64,000 bases of DNA from Marimonas lutisalis. GTDB lineage: Bacteria > Pseudomonadota > Alphaproteobacteria > Rhodobacterales > Rhodobacteraceae. Where the stretch lies: contig NZ_SKCI01000006.1 in the NCBI RefSeq assembly GCF_005434965.1, positions 403 through 64,402 on the forward strand. Reading direction: 5' to 3'. The notes beneath the pieces were generated by a model. It was not told the origin of the DNA. It made no database searches and saw nothing but the letters and a program-made list of their open reading frames with translations. The position numbers were made by a program, and so were the translations under genes. How positions within the stretch are numbered: the stretch's first letter is position 1; every line of letters starts with the position of its first letter. Of this stretch, positions 45,420 to 53,163 are shown one piece after another.

Positions 45420-45433
45420 AAGCGCTAGCGCTT
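45420..45433. promoter_or_regulatory. 14-bp perfect palindrome in the kpsS-kpsD spacer
   Basis: AAGCGCTAGCGCTT reads the same on both strands and lies 7 bases past the kpsS stop. It could be an operator for kpsD-kpsC or a short transcript-end hairpin. Confidence 0.4.
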
Positions 45434-45440
45434 GTGTCGC

Positions 45441-46733
45441 TCAGTTGACCAACCGCAACTGTTGCCGCGGCGCCGCGGTGCCCTGTTTCAACGCATCATA
45501 GGGATCTTCCGGCGACAGCATCATGTCGACGACCATGCGCAAGAGCTGCCGGCGCCCCCGCGACGAGTAGAAACCGCCGGCGACCTGGCTGGTTTCCAGA
45601 AGGTAGCGGCGATAATCCTGGTAGGCCCTGCTGTCGGGGCGTTCGGCCCTGGCGAAGAACTCGGGCAAGGGTTGGGTCGATACGAACTCCGGCTTGTCAT
45701 AGACGGCGCTGCCGAAAACCTTGAGAGGGATGCCGCGCCACAGAACCTGCTGCGCGGCGGTCGAGTTCACCGTCACCGCGCTGCGCGCATCGTCAAGAAG
45801 CTGGGCCAGCTTGCCGCCGCGCACGTAATGCACCCGGTCGCGCACGCCGTGGGCGCGCGCCATGCGGCGAATCTCCTGGCGCAGCGGAACGCGCCCGTCT
45901 TCCAGCGGATGCGCCTTGAACACAAGGTGATGATGCCCCGGTGCGCCCTCGGCAAAACCGCGGATCACGACGTCGAGAAACTCGGGCATGGTCGAAAACG
46001 GCGAATGGCGCTGGAAACTTGAATCATGTTCCAGCTGCAGCAATGCCAGGTGATAGGGAAACCCGCCGCCGCGAATGCGCAGCGTGGCGATGCGCCGTTC
46101 GATCGCCTGTGCCGGCATCAGCAAAAGCCGCTTGAGATAAAGCTGGAACTCGCGCGCGACCGGCAGATCGCGATGCGGGCGGAAGTTGCGATATCCGCCG
46201 TTCCGGAACATCACGAAGAAATGGTAAAGCGCCCCGTAGAACACGTGCTGGCGCATGTCGCCCCACTTGGCCGGCGGCAGAGGGGCATCGAGGTCGGACT
46301 GCGCCAGCGCCGCGCGCATGTCGGCCACGCTCATCTCCATCAGGCGCGAATTTCCGTTCGATCCGTTGCGCTCGTAGGTCACCCAATAGGGCCGCATGTA
46401 CCCTTCTTCGAAGACATGCACGCCCAGCCCGGCCGCCTTGGCGCGCGCTATCGCTTCGGCATGGATACGGCGCACATCGCCATAAAGCACGATATCGGTC
46501 ACGGACTTTTCGGCGAGGATTTCGTCGAACCGCTCGGGCCAGTCCTCCTGTGATCCGAGATAGGGGATGTAACTCTCGCGATCGCGCCAGAACGCGCGGT
46601 CGCCCGCGTTGAACCCCACGCGCCACACGCGGGCCCCGGCCAGGCGCAGCATTTTTCCCAGCCGGTGGAAAAACGGCCCGTGCGGCCCTTGCAGGAACAG
46701 GAAAACGCGTTGCTCGCCGGTAATCACACCCAT
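45441..46733 (-). CDS. kpsS: Capsule polysaccharide beta-Kdo transferase KpsS
   Basis: 430 residues from ATG 46733; the frame is open 45 codons further but lacks support. The N-terminus RVFLFLQGPHGPFFHRLG is the classic KpsS motif. GVHVFEEGYMRPYWVTYERN and the later FKAHPLEDGR and TVNSTAAQQVLWRG are conserved. With KpsC it builds the Kdo linker of group 2 capsules. It is divergent from ribE. Confidence 0.92.
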   Translation of the reverse strand: MGVITGEQRVFLFLQGPHGPFFHRLGKMLRLAGARVWRVGFNAGDRAFWRDRESYIPYLGSQEDWPERFDEILAEKSVTDIVLYGDVRRIHAEAIARAKAAGLGVHVFEEGYMRPYWVTYERNGSNGNSRLMEMSVADMRAALAQSDLDAPLPPAKWGDMRQHVFYGALYHFFVMFRNGGYRNFRPHRDLPVAREFQLYLKRLLLMPAQAIERRIATLRIRGGGFPYHLALLQLEHDSSFQRHSPFSTMPEFLDVVIRGFAEGAPGHHHLVFKAHPLEDGRVPLRQEIRRMARAHGVRDRVHYVRGGKLAQLLDDARSAVTVNSTAAQQVLWRGIPLKVFGSAVYDKPEFVSTQPLPEFFARAERPDSRAYQDYRRYLLETSQVAGGFYSSRGRRQLLRMVVDMMLSPEDPYDALKQGTAAPRQQLRLVN

Positions 46734-46879
46734 GGATCTCACATAACTCGGAATGGCGTTTTTCCCTTCTACCCTGCGAGTTCGGCCAAAATATGGCCCT
46801 GAAACGGCTGATTGAACAGCGCTTTCTTGCACCGGCGCGCGTTGCGGGGTAGGTGCTCGGACAAGCAAGGAGGACGGGC

Positions 46880-47467
46880 ATGTTCACCGGGATCATCACA
46901 GATATCGGCACCATTCGCGACCTGGAACAGCGGGGCGACCTGCGCGCGCGCATCGCCACGGGCTATGACACCGGCTCGATCGACATCGGCGCCTCGATAG
47001 CGTGCGATGGCGTCTGCCTGACCGTGATCGCCCTGGGCGAGGACTGGTTCGATGTCGAGATCAGCGCCGAAACCGTGTCGAAAACCAACCTGGGCGGCTG
47101 GGACCGCGGGCGGCGCGTCAATCTGGAACGCGCGCTCAAGGTGGGGGACGAACTGGGCGGGCATATCGTGTCGGGCCATGTCGACGGCGTAGCCGAGATC
47201 GTCGCGATGCGCGAAGAGGGCGACAGCACGCGGGTCACGCTGCGTGCGCCCGAGGCACTTGCCCGCTTCATTGCGCCAAAGGGCTCGGTCGCGCTCAACG
47301 GCACCTCGCTGACCGTGAACGAGGTGTCGGGCAGCGATTTCGGCATCAATTTCATCCCCCACACCAAGGAAGCCACCACCTGGGGCCAGGCCAGGGTGGG
47401 GGACCGCGTCAATATCGAGATCGACACGCTGGCGCGCTATGTCGCGCGGTTGCAGGAATTTTCCTGA
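46880..47467 (+). CDS. ribE: Riboflavin synthase, alpha subunit
   Basis: 195 residues, AAGGAGGACGGGC before the ATG. Two lumazine-binding barrels: MFTGIITDIGTIRDLE with DGVCLTVIALG and GGHIVSGHVDG; then APKGSVALNGTSLTVNEV and the closing FIPHTKEATTW. It dismutates two 6,7-dimethyl-8-ribityllumazines to riboflavin. No FMN riboswitch was visible upstream. Confidence 0.96.
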   Translation: MFTGIITDIGTIRDLEQRGDLRARIATGYDTGSIDIGASIACDGVCLTVIALGEDWFDVEISAETVSKTNLGGWDRGRRVNLERALKVGDELGGHIVSGHVDGVAEIVAMREEGDSTRVTLRAPEALARFIAPKGSVALNGTSLTVNEVSGSDFGINFIPHTKEATTWGQARVGDRVNIEIDTLARYVARLQEFS

Positions 47468-47493
47468 GCCGCTGCGCGTGACGCCGTGAAGCT

Positions 47494-47540
47494 CGGGGGC
47501 GCTGCCCCCGGACCCCCGGGATATTTCCGGCAAGATGAAG
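47494..47540 (+). terminator. Hairpin plus conserved 27-base tail after ribE
   Basis: CGGGGGC-GCT-GCCCCCG (47494-47510) is followed by CCCCGGGATATTT, two variable bases, then GGCAAGATGAA (47514-47539). Same layout as 7891-7940; 24 of 27 tail bases agree. Confidence 0.6.
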
Positions 47541-47624
47541 CACGAGCGTGGACATATTCACGAAACGTGTTGCGTTGCCGCGCAGGCTCTTCATAATGTG
47601 CTGACGCTCACAGGAGGAGACGCC

Positions 47625-48596
47625 ATGACACTCATTCGCCCAACCCGCCGGGATCTTCTCAAACTCGCCGCCGTGGCGCCCGCCTTCGCGCTGCCAGCCG
47701 CGGCCCGGGCCCAGCTTGGGGCACCCGCTGCCGCCAACCCCGCGCATTTCCGGTTTACCCTCGGCGAGGCGCAGGTCACGGTGATTTCGGATGGCTTTTT
47801 CACCCAGCCCGTCGATGGCCTGGGCGTCAATGCAGGGGAAGGCGCGGTGGTCGACTTCCTTAAGGCGCATTACCTGAATTCCGAACAGAATTACGCCCAT
47901 ACAAACCACGTTTTCGTGGAACTGGGCGACGCCAAGGTGCTGGTCGATGTGGGCTCGGGCTCTCGTTTCTTCTCGACCACCGGGCGGCTTGTCGCCAACA
48001 TGGAGGCCGCGGGCATCGATCCGTCCTCGATCACCCACGTGTTCATCACCCATGCCCATCCCGATCACATCTGGGGCATCCGCGATGATTTCGACGAGGC
48101 GATCTTTCCCGATGCCGCGTATTTCATCGGCGAGGCCGAGCATGCCTACTGGATGCAGGATGACCTGGCGAACAAGGTCGCGCCCGAAGATCAGCAATTC
48201 GTCGTGGGCGCGGTGAATTCGATCAATGTCGACGGGGTGGAATGGAATTTCGTGACCGATGGCGACGAGATCGCCCCGGGCATCAGCGTGATGAACAGCT
48301 TTGGCCACACCGCAGGCCACATGTCGCTGCGGGTCGAGTCGGGGGGCAAACAGCTTATCGCCACGGGCGACGCGCTCAGCCATGGCTGGCTCAACTTCGC
48401 GCATCCCGAATGGTACAACGGCATTGATGCCGACCCCGAGGCGACGGTCGCCAGCCGCAAGGCGATGCTCGACATGGCTGCTGCCGACGGTATCGCACTC
48501 CTAGGGTATCACTTCCCCTTCCCGGGCGCGGGCCACGTGGTGCGCGATGGGGAGGCGTATCGCTTCATCCCCGCGCTCTGGCAGTTCAGGGGCTGA
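47625..48596 (+). CDS. Tat-exported metallo-beta-lactamase-fold hydrolase
   Basis: 323 residues from ATG 47625 after AGGAGGAGACGCC. A twin-arginine signal (TRRDLLKLAAVAPAFAL, cleavage near ARAQ) precedes the MBL fold: THVFITHAHPDHIWGI (HxHxDH zinc site), then GHTAGHMSLRV and ATGDALSHG. The substrate is unknown; relatives include quorum-quenching lactonases and other MBL hydrolases. It is located between ribE and ribB but unlikely to be part of riboflavin synthesis. Confidence 0.85.
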   Translation: MTLIRPTRRDLLKLAAVAPAFALPAAARAQLGAPAAANPAHFRFTLGEAQVTVISDGFFTQPVDGLGVNAGEGAVVDFLKAHYLNSEQNYAHTNHVFVELGDAKVLVDVGSGSRFFSTTGRLVANMEAAGIDPSSITHVFITHAHPDHIWGIRDDFDEAIFPDAAYFIGEAEHAYWMQDDLANKVAPEDQQFVVGAVNSINVDGVEWNFVTDGDEIAPGISVMNSFGHTAGHMSLRVESGGKQLIATGDALSHGWLNFAHPEWYNGIDADPEATVASRKAMLDMAAADGIALLGYHFPFPGAGHVVRDGEAYRFIPALWQFRG

Positions 48597-48674
48597 ACGC
48601 CCGGCGCATGACGTTCGGACGCTCTGGCCAAGCCGCCCTGCCTGCGCTAACAGGCGGGGCGAAAGGGAAGACCC

Positions 48675-49808
48675 ATGTCCACAGCCTATGACACACCCGG
48701 CGCCGTCGAGGCGTCCCTGCGCGGCGCGATCACGCCGATCGAAGAGATCATCGCGGGCGCCAGCCGCGGCGAGATGTACATCCTCGTCGATCACGAAGAC
48801 CGCGAGAACGAGGGCGACCTGATCATTCCGGCCGAGTTCGCGGACGCCGACGCGGTGAATTTTATGGCCACGCATGGCCGCGGCCTGATCTGCCTGCCGA
48901 TGACGGCGGAACGGATCGACCGGCTGGGCCTGCCGATGATGGCGGTGAACAATTCCTCGCGCATGGAAACCGCCTTTACCGTTTCGATCGAGGCGCGCGA
49001 GGGCGTGACCACCGGCATTTCCGCCGGCGACCGGGCGCTGACGATCAAGACCGCCATAAACGAACAGAACACCATGGCCGACCTGGCCACGCCCGGCCAT
49101 GTCTTCCCGCTGCGCGCCCGCACAGGCGGCGTGCTGGTCCGTGCCGGCCATACCGAGGCCGCCGTCGACATCTCTCGCCTGGCGGGGCTCAACCCCTCGG
49201 CGGTGATCTGCGAGATCATGAACGAAGACGGAACCATGGCGCGCCTGCCCGAGTTGGTGGAATTCGCCAAAAGGCATGATCTGAAGATCGGCACGATTTC
49301 TGACCTCATTGCCTATCGCCACCAGCACGACAACCTCGTGCGCGAAACCCGCACGCGGACGGTGACCTCGGAACATGGCGGCGAGTGGCAGATGCGCGTT
49401 TTCACCGACGAAATCACCGGCACCGATCACATCGCGCTGATCAAGGGCGATATCACCACGCCCGAGCCGGTGCTGGTGCGCGCGCATGCGCTCAACGAAC
49501 TCGAAGACATCCTCGGCCTCGGGCCCAGCCCGTCGGACGAGTTGCCCCGGGCGATGCGGATCATCGCCGAAGAAGGCCGCGGCGCGGTGCTTCTCTTCCG
49601 CGAACCGCACCCGAAGCTGGATCTGGGCGAAGAGGACCAGGGCCCCAAGATCGTCAAGCGCACGGGGCTTGGCAGCCAGATCATGGCGACGCTGGGCCTC
49701 AAGGAGTTGATCCTGCTCACCGACTCGCCCAGCACGCGCTACCTGGGGATCGAAGCTTTCGGGCTGTCGATCGTCGGCACCCGCCCGATCCATAACGGAG
49801 GCTCATGA
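48675..49808 (+). CDS. ribB: 3,4-dihydroxy-2-butanone 4-phosphate synthase with degenerate GTP cyclohydrolase II-like domain
   Basis: 377 residues. The DHBP synthase half has the acidic DHEDRENEGDL motif, THGRGLICLPM and RAGHTEAAVD. The C-terminal half aligns in length and order with GTP cyclohydrolase II but lacks its Cys-x10-Cys-x-Cys zinc site: the corresponding stretch reads VRAHALNELEDILGLGP. GTP cyclohydrolase II activity is not expected from this protein, so a separate ribA is probably elsewhere. It precedes ribH by one base. Confidence 0.9.
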   Translation: MSTAYDTPGAVEASLRGAITPIEEIIAGASRGEMYILVDHEDRENEGDLIIPAEFADADAVNFMATHGRGLICLPMTAERIDRLGLPMMAVNNSSRMETAFTVSIEAREGVTTGISAGDRALTIKTAINEQNTMADLATPGHVFPLRARTGGVLVRAGHTEAAVDISRLAGLNPSAVICEIMNEDGTMARLPELVEFAKRHDLKIGTISDLIAYRHQHDNLVRETRTRTVTSEHGGEWQMRVFTDEITGTDHIALIKGDITTPEPVLVRAHALNELEDILGLGPSPSDELPRAMRIIAEEGRGAVLLFREPHPKLDLGEEDQGPKIVKRTGLGSQIMATLGLKELILLTDSPSTRYLGIEAFGLSIVGTRPIHNGGS

Positions 49809-49809
49809 C

Positions 49810-50355
49810 ATGGCCGAATCCCACTACACCCTGCCGCGGCCCGAATTCGACAAACCGGTGAAATTGCTGATCGTCGCGGCGCCCTTCTATCGCGACATCG
49901 CCGACAACCTGATCGCGGGCGCCACGGCCGAGATCGAAGCCGGCGGCGGCACCTGCGAGATCGTCGAGGTGCCGGGCGCGCTGGAAATTCCCACCACCAT
50001 CGGCATCGCCGAACGGCTGTCGAATTTCGATGGTTACGTGGCGCTGGGCTGTGTCATCCGGGGCGAGACCACGCATTACGAAACCGTCTGCAATGACAGC
50101 AGCCGCGCCATCCAGATGCTCGGGCTTCAGGGCCTGTGCATCGGCAACGGCATCCTGACGGTCGAAAACTTCGAACAGGCCGACGTGCGGGCCGATCCGG
50201 CGCAGATGAACAAGGGGGCGGGCGCGGCCGCGGCGGCCTTGCATCTCATCGCGCTCACCCGTAAGTGGGGCAACGCCCGCAAGGGGGTGGGTTTCATCCC
50301 CGAGCGCGAGGAATACCAGATCGCAGGCGATACAAAGGACACCCCCAAGGCATGA
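49810..50355 (+). CDS. ribH: 6,7-dimethyl-8-ribityllumazine synthase
   Basis: 181 residues, GGAGG upstream. Family motifs VPGALEIPTTI, GYVALGCVIRGETTHYETVC and the conserved NGILTVENFEQA are present. It joins the ArP pyrimidine with dihydroxybutanone phosphate to make lumazine. The C-terminal extension REEYQIAGDTKDTPKA is slightly long. It overlaps nusB by ATGA. Confidence 0.95.
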   Translation: MAESHYTLPRPEFDKPVKLLIVAAPFYRDIADNLIAGATAEIEAGGGTCEIVEVPGALEIPTTIGIAERLSNFDGYVALGCVIRGETTHYETVCNDSSRAIQMLGLQGLCIGNGILTVENFEQADVRADPAQMNKGAGAAAAALHLIALTRKWGNARKGVGFIPEREEYQIAGDTKDTPKA

Positions 50356-50822
50356 CGCTCTCGGGCAATCAGAAGCGCAAGATGAAATCGGCATCGCGGC
50401 TTTATGCCGTGCAGGCGCTGTATCAGATGGAGCAATCGGGCCAGACGGTCGAGGCGGTGATCACCGAGTTCGAGGATTACCGCTTTGGCGCCGAGTATGA
50501 CGAGGGTGAGATGATCGAGGGCGATGTCAATCTCTTCCGCCAGATCATGGACAATGCGGTCAACTACCAGGCGCCCATCGACCAGATGACAGACCGCGCC
50601 CTGGTGGCGAAATGGCCGATCAACCGGATTGATCCCACCCTGCGCGCGCTTTTCCGCGCCGCCGGGGCGGAACTCACGCAAACCACGACGCCGCCCAAGG
50701 TGGTGATCACCGAATATGTCGATGTCGCCCGCGCCTTCTTCCCCGAAGGCAAGGAAGCGCAATTCGTGAATGCCGTGCTGGACCACATGGCGCGCGAGGC
50801 CAAACCCGAAGCGTTCAGCTAG
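50352..50822 (+). CDS. nusB: Transcription antitermination factor NusB
   Basis: 156 residues from ATG 50352. The helical NusB fold is recognisable: SASRLYAVQALYQMEQSGQT, MTDRALVAKWPINRIDPTLRAL, PPKVVITEYVDVARAFF and the closing FVNAVLDHMAREA. It binds boxA RNA with NusE (S10) and supports rRNA antitermination. It ends the ribB-ribH-nusB run; a hairpin follows. Confidence 0.95.
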   Translation: MTLSGNQKRKMKSASRLYAVQALYQMEQSGQTVEAVITEFEDYRFGAEYDEGEMIEGDVNLFRQIMDNAVNYQAPIDQMTDRALVAKWPINRIDPTLRALFRAAGAELTQTTTPPKVVITEYVDVARAFFPEGKEAQFVNAVLDHMAREAKPEAFS

Positions 50823-50829
50823 GCCGTAG

Positions 50830-50848
50830 GGTGGGGTTTCACCCCACC
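50830..50848. terminator. Hairpin between convergent nusB and polyprenyl synthase genes
   Basis: GGTGGGGT-TTC-ACCCCACC, an 8-bp stem with TTC loop, sits between the two stops and can serve both strands. It resembles the hairpin after rpoD. Confidence 0.65.
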
Positions 50849-50854
50849 ATCCCG

Positions 50855-51856
50855 TCAGGAAATCCGCGCCACCACGTAATCGGCCAGATCGCGCAGCATG
50901 TCGCGCACGTCATGCGCGGGCAGCTGCTCCAGCGCCGCCTTGGCCTTGCCGGCCCACATCAGCGCATCGTCCCGCGTGGCCTCGATCGTGCCGTGCTTGT
51001 CGAGCAGCGCCATGGCGTGTTCAAGGTCGCCCTCGCGCTGGTCGCCCTTCTCGATCGTGCGCTGCCAGAAGGCGCGCTCTTCGGCATCGGCCTTCGCAAC
51101 CGCCTTGATCACCGGAAGGGTCAGCTTGCGCTCGCGGAAATCGTCGCCCAGGTTCTTGCCAGTGGCCGAGGTGTCGCCAGCATAATCCAGCAGGTCATCG
51201 ACGATCTGGAAAGCGATGCCCAGCGCATCGCCGTAGTCGTAAAGCGCCTGCACCTGCGGCTCGGGGGCGCCGGCAATCACGCCGCCCACTTCCGTCGCCG
51301 CCGAAAACAGCGCCGCCGTCTTGCCGCGGACGACCTGCAGGTAAATGCCCTCATCGGTGCGCAGGTCCTGCGCCGCGGTCAGCTGCAGCACCTCGCCCTC
51401 GGCAATTGTGGCCGAGGCATCCGACAGGATGCGCAGGACCCGCAGGTTGCCGGTGTCGGTCATCAGCTGGAACGCGCGCGAAAACAGGTAATCGCCGACC
51501 AGAACGCTTGATTTGTTGTCCCACAGCAGGTTCGCCGTGGGCCGCCCGCGCCGCTGGGCGCTTTCATCCACGACGTCGTCATGCAGCAGCGTCGCGGTGT
51601 GGATGAACTCGACCGTCGCGGCCAGATGCACGTGGTAGGGGCCGCCATAGCCGCAGATATCCGCCGCCGCCAGCGTCAGCATCGGGCGCAGGCGCTTGCC
51701 GCCGGCTTCCACCAGGTGCGCTGTCACCTCGGGAATGCGCGGCGCGTGCTTGCTTGCCATGCGTTCGCGGATCAACGTGTTCACGGCGTCCATCTCGGCG
51801 CTCAGATGCGCCGCCAGCCGTTCATGCGGTTTGCTGACCATCTGATCCACGGCCAT
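50855..51856 (-). CDS. ispB: Polyprenyl diphosphate synthase (octaprenyl/decaprenyl type)
   Basis: 333 residues from ATG 51856 with GGGAG five bases upstream; the frame opens to 51895. Two aspartate-rich motifs: LLHDDVVDESAQRRG and FQIVDDLLDYAG. GGKRLRPMLTLAAA and the ALGIAFQ segment are typical. It makes the isoprenoid tail of ubiquinone; the chain length (probably 10 in this group) is not shown by the sequence. It is convergent with nusB. Confidence 0.92.
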   Translation of the reverse strand: MAVDQMVSKPHERLAAHLSAEMDAVNTLIRERMASKHAPRIPEVTAHLVEAGGKRLRPMLTLAAADICGYGGPYHVHLAATVEFIHTATLLHDDVVDESAQRRGRPTANLLWDNKSSVLVGDYLFSRAFQLMTDTGNLRVLRILSDASATIAEGEVLQLTAAQDLRTDEGIYLQVVRGKTAALFSAATEVGGVIAGAPEPQVQALYDYGDALGIAFQIVDDLLDYAGDTSATGKNLGDDFRERKLTLPVIKAVAKADAEERAFWQRTIEKGDQREGDLEHAMALLDKHGTIEATRDDALMWAGKAKAALEQLPAHDVRDMLRDLADYVVARIS

Positions 51857-51912
51857 CACACTCCCGTTCGCAAGGCTCGACAAATGCCGGGCCATGCCCT
51901 TATGTCCCCATC

Positions 51913-52128
51913 ATGAAACAGCTCCTGCGCACCAATGACCCGACCATAATCGCCTTCGCCAAGGCGCTGCTTCAGGGCGAGGGTATAGCGGCCTTTGAAA
52001 TGGACGTAAACATGAGCGTTCTGGAAGGTTCGATCGGTATTCTGCCGCGCCGCCTGATGGTGCCGTCGGACGATTTCGATGCGGCGCTGCGCGTGATGCA
52101 CGACAATGGCATCGACACCGATGGATGA
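51913..52128 (+). CDS. DUF2007 family small protein
   Basis: 71 residues. The sequence MKQLLRTNDPTIIAFAKALL, then VNMSVLEGSIGILPRRLMVP, is typical of the DUF2007 ferredoxin-like fold, sometimes called a putative signal-transducing protein. It is divergent from the polyprenyl synthase, and overlaps the methyltransferase gene by 8 bases. Function is unknown. Confidence 0.8.
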   Translation: MKQLLRTNDPTIIAFAKALLQGEGIAAFEMDVNMSVLEGSIGILPRRLMVPSDDFDAALRVMHDNGIDTDG

Positions 52129-52873
52129 TCTGACCTGCGACAGGTTCCTGGGCGGGCGGCTACAGCTTTACCAGCCGCGCAAAGGCTATCGCGCCGGGGT
52201 CGATCCGGTGTTGCTGGCGGCATCCGTGAATGCACAGCTCGGGCAATCGGTGCTCGATATGGGCTGCGGGGCAGGGGCGGCGGCGCTGTGCCTCGGGGCG
52301 CGTGTGCCCGGGCTCACGCTGGTCGGGCTCGAACTTCAACCATCCTTCGCGGCCCTGGCCCGCCGCAACAGTGCTGAAAACGACATCCCGTTCGAGGTGG
52401 TCGAGGGCGATCTCGCCGCGATGCCTGCCATATTGAAATCGCGGCGGTTCGATCACGTGATCATGAACCCGCCCTACTTCGACCGCAGCTCAGGCACCGC
52501 CGCGCCGGATGGGGCCCGCGAAACCGCGCTCGGGGGGCCCACGCCGCTCTCGGCCTGGATCGACGCCGCCGCGCGCCGGCTCGTGCCGAAGGGGTACCTG
52601 CATCTCATCCAGCGCGCCGACCGCCTGCCCGAGATCCTCGCGGCCGCGCGCGACAGGCTCGGGTCGCTTCAGCTCCTGCCGCTGATTCCCCGACCCGGAC
52701 GCGACAGCCAATTGGTGATCCTGCGCGCCCGCAAGGAGGGTCGCGCGGCCTTTCGCCTGCATGCCGGGCTGGTCATGCATGACGCCCCGCTGCACGATGG
52801 CGACCGCGAAAATTACAGCGAAGACATTCGCTTGGTGCTGCGTGACGGCGCGGCGCTGCCTTTTCCCGGCTGA
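52121..52873 (+). CDS. SAM-dependent methyltransferase, tRNA1(Val) A37 N6-methyltransferase-like
   Basis: 250 residues. SAM-binding motif VLDMGCGAGAAALCLG, acidic residue in VGLELQPSFAALAR, and catalytic NPPY in DHVIMNPPYFDRSSG, typical of N6-adenine RNA/DNA methyltransferases. It resembles YfiC (TrmN6) and its alphaproteobacterial relatives. The start at 52121 lies inside the DUF2007 gene. The likely target is a tRNA adenine, by family only. Confidence 0.85.
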   Translation: MDDLTCDRFLGGRLQLYQPRKGYRAGVDPVLLAASVNAQLGQSVLDMGCGAGAAALCLGARVPGLTLVGLELQPSFAALARRNSAENDIPFEVVEGDLAAMPAILKSRRFDHVIMNPPYFDRSSGTAAPDGARETALGGPTPLSAWIDAAARRLVPKGYLHLIQRADRLPEILAAARDRLGSLQLLPLIPRPGRDSQLVILRARKEGRAAFRLHAGLVMHDAPLHDGDRENYSEDIRLVLRDGAALPFPG

Positions 52874-52895
52874 AATCTTACCTACATCTCAAAGT

Positions 52896-52914
52896 GTATC
52901 CGCGAATTGGATAC
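52896..52914. promoter_or_regulatory. Inverted repeat upstream of the YdcH-like gene
   Basis: GTATCC-GCGAATT-GGATAC with a further CGGAT lies 73 bases before the ATG. It may be an operator or a hairpin ending the methyltransferase transcript. Confidence 0.4.
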
Positions 52915-52986
52915 GGATCATGCGTGACAGGTCGCAAATTTTGTGCTGCACTTGTTACATGGCTTTTACATGAGAGGAGGATGCCA

Positions 52987-53160
52987 ATGAGCTTGAGTTC
53001 GCATGTCGAGGAACTGAAGAAGAAACACCAGACCCTCTCGGACAAGGTCGAAGCGCTTCAGCGCGCGCCCGGGACCTCGGACGCCGAGATTGCCGAACTG
53101 AAAAAGCAGAAGTTGCGGATCAAGGAAGAGATCGCCCGCCTCGACGTGGCGGCGGAATAA
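52987..53160 (+). CDS. YdcH/DUF465 family small protein
   Basis: 57 residues from ATG 52987, with AGGAGG eight bases upstream; an ATG at 52981 is too close to it. SHVEELKKKHQTLSDKVEAL and ELKKQKLRIKEEIARL make an antiparallel coiled-coil hairpin, the DUF465 pattern. Cytoplasmic and abundant in many proteobacteria; role unknown. Confidence 0.85.
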   Translation: MSLSSHVEELKKKHQTLSDKVEALQRAPGTSDAEIAELKKQKLRIKEEIARLDVAAE

Positions 53161-53163
53161 GGC

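Noticed and set aside
46600-48680. FMN riboswitch in front of ribE or ribB
   Set aside because: I looked for the conserved RFN-type segments upstream of both genes and of ribD and saw none.
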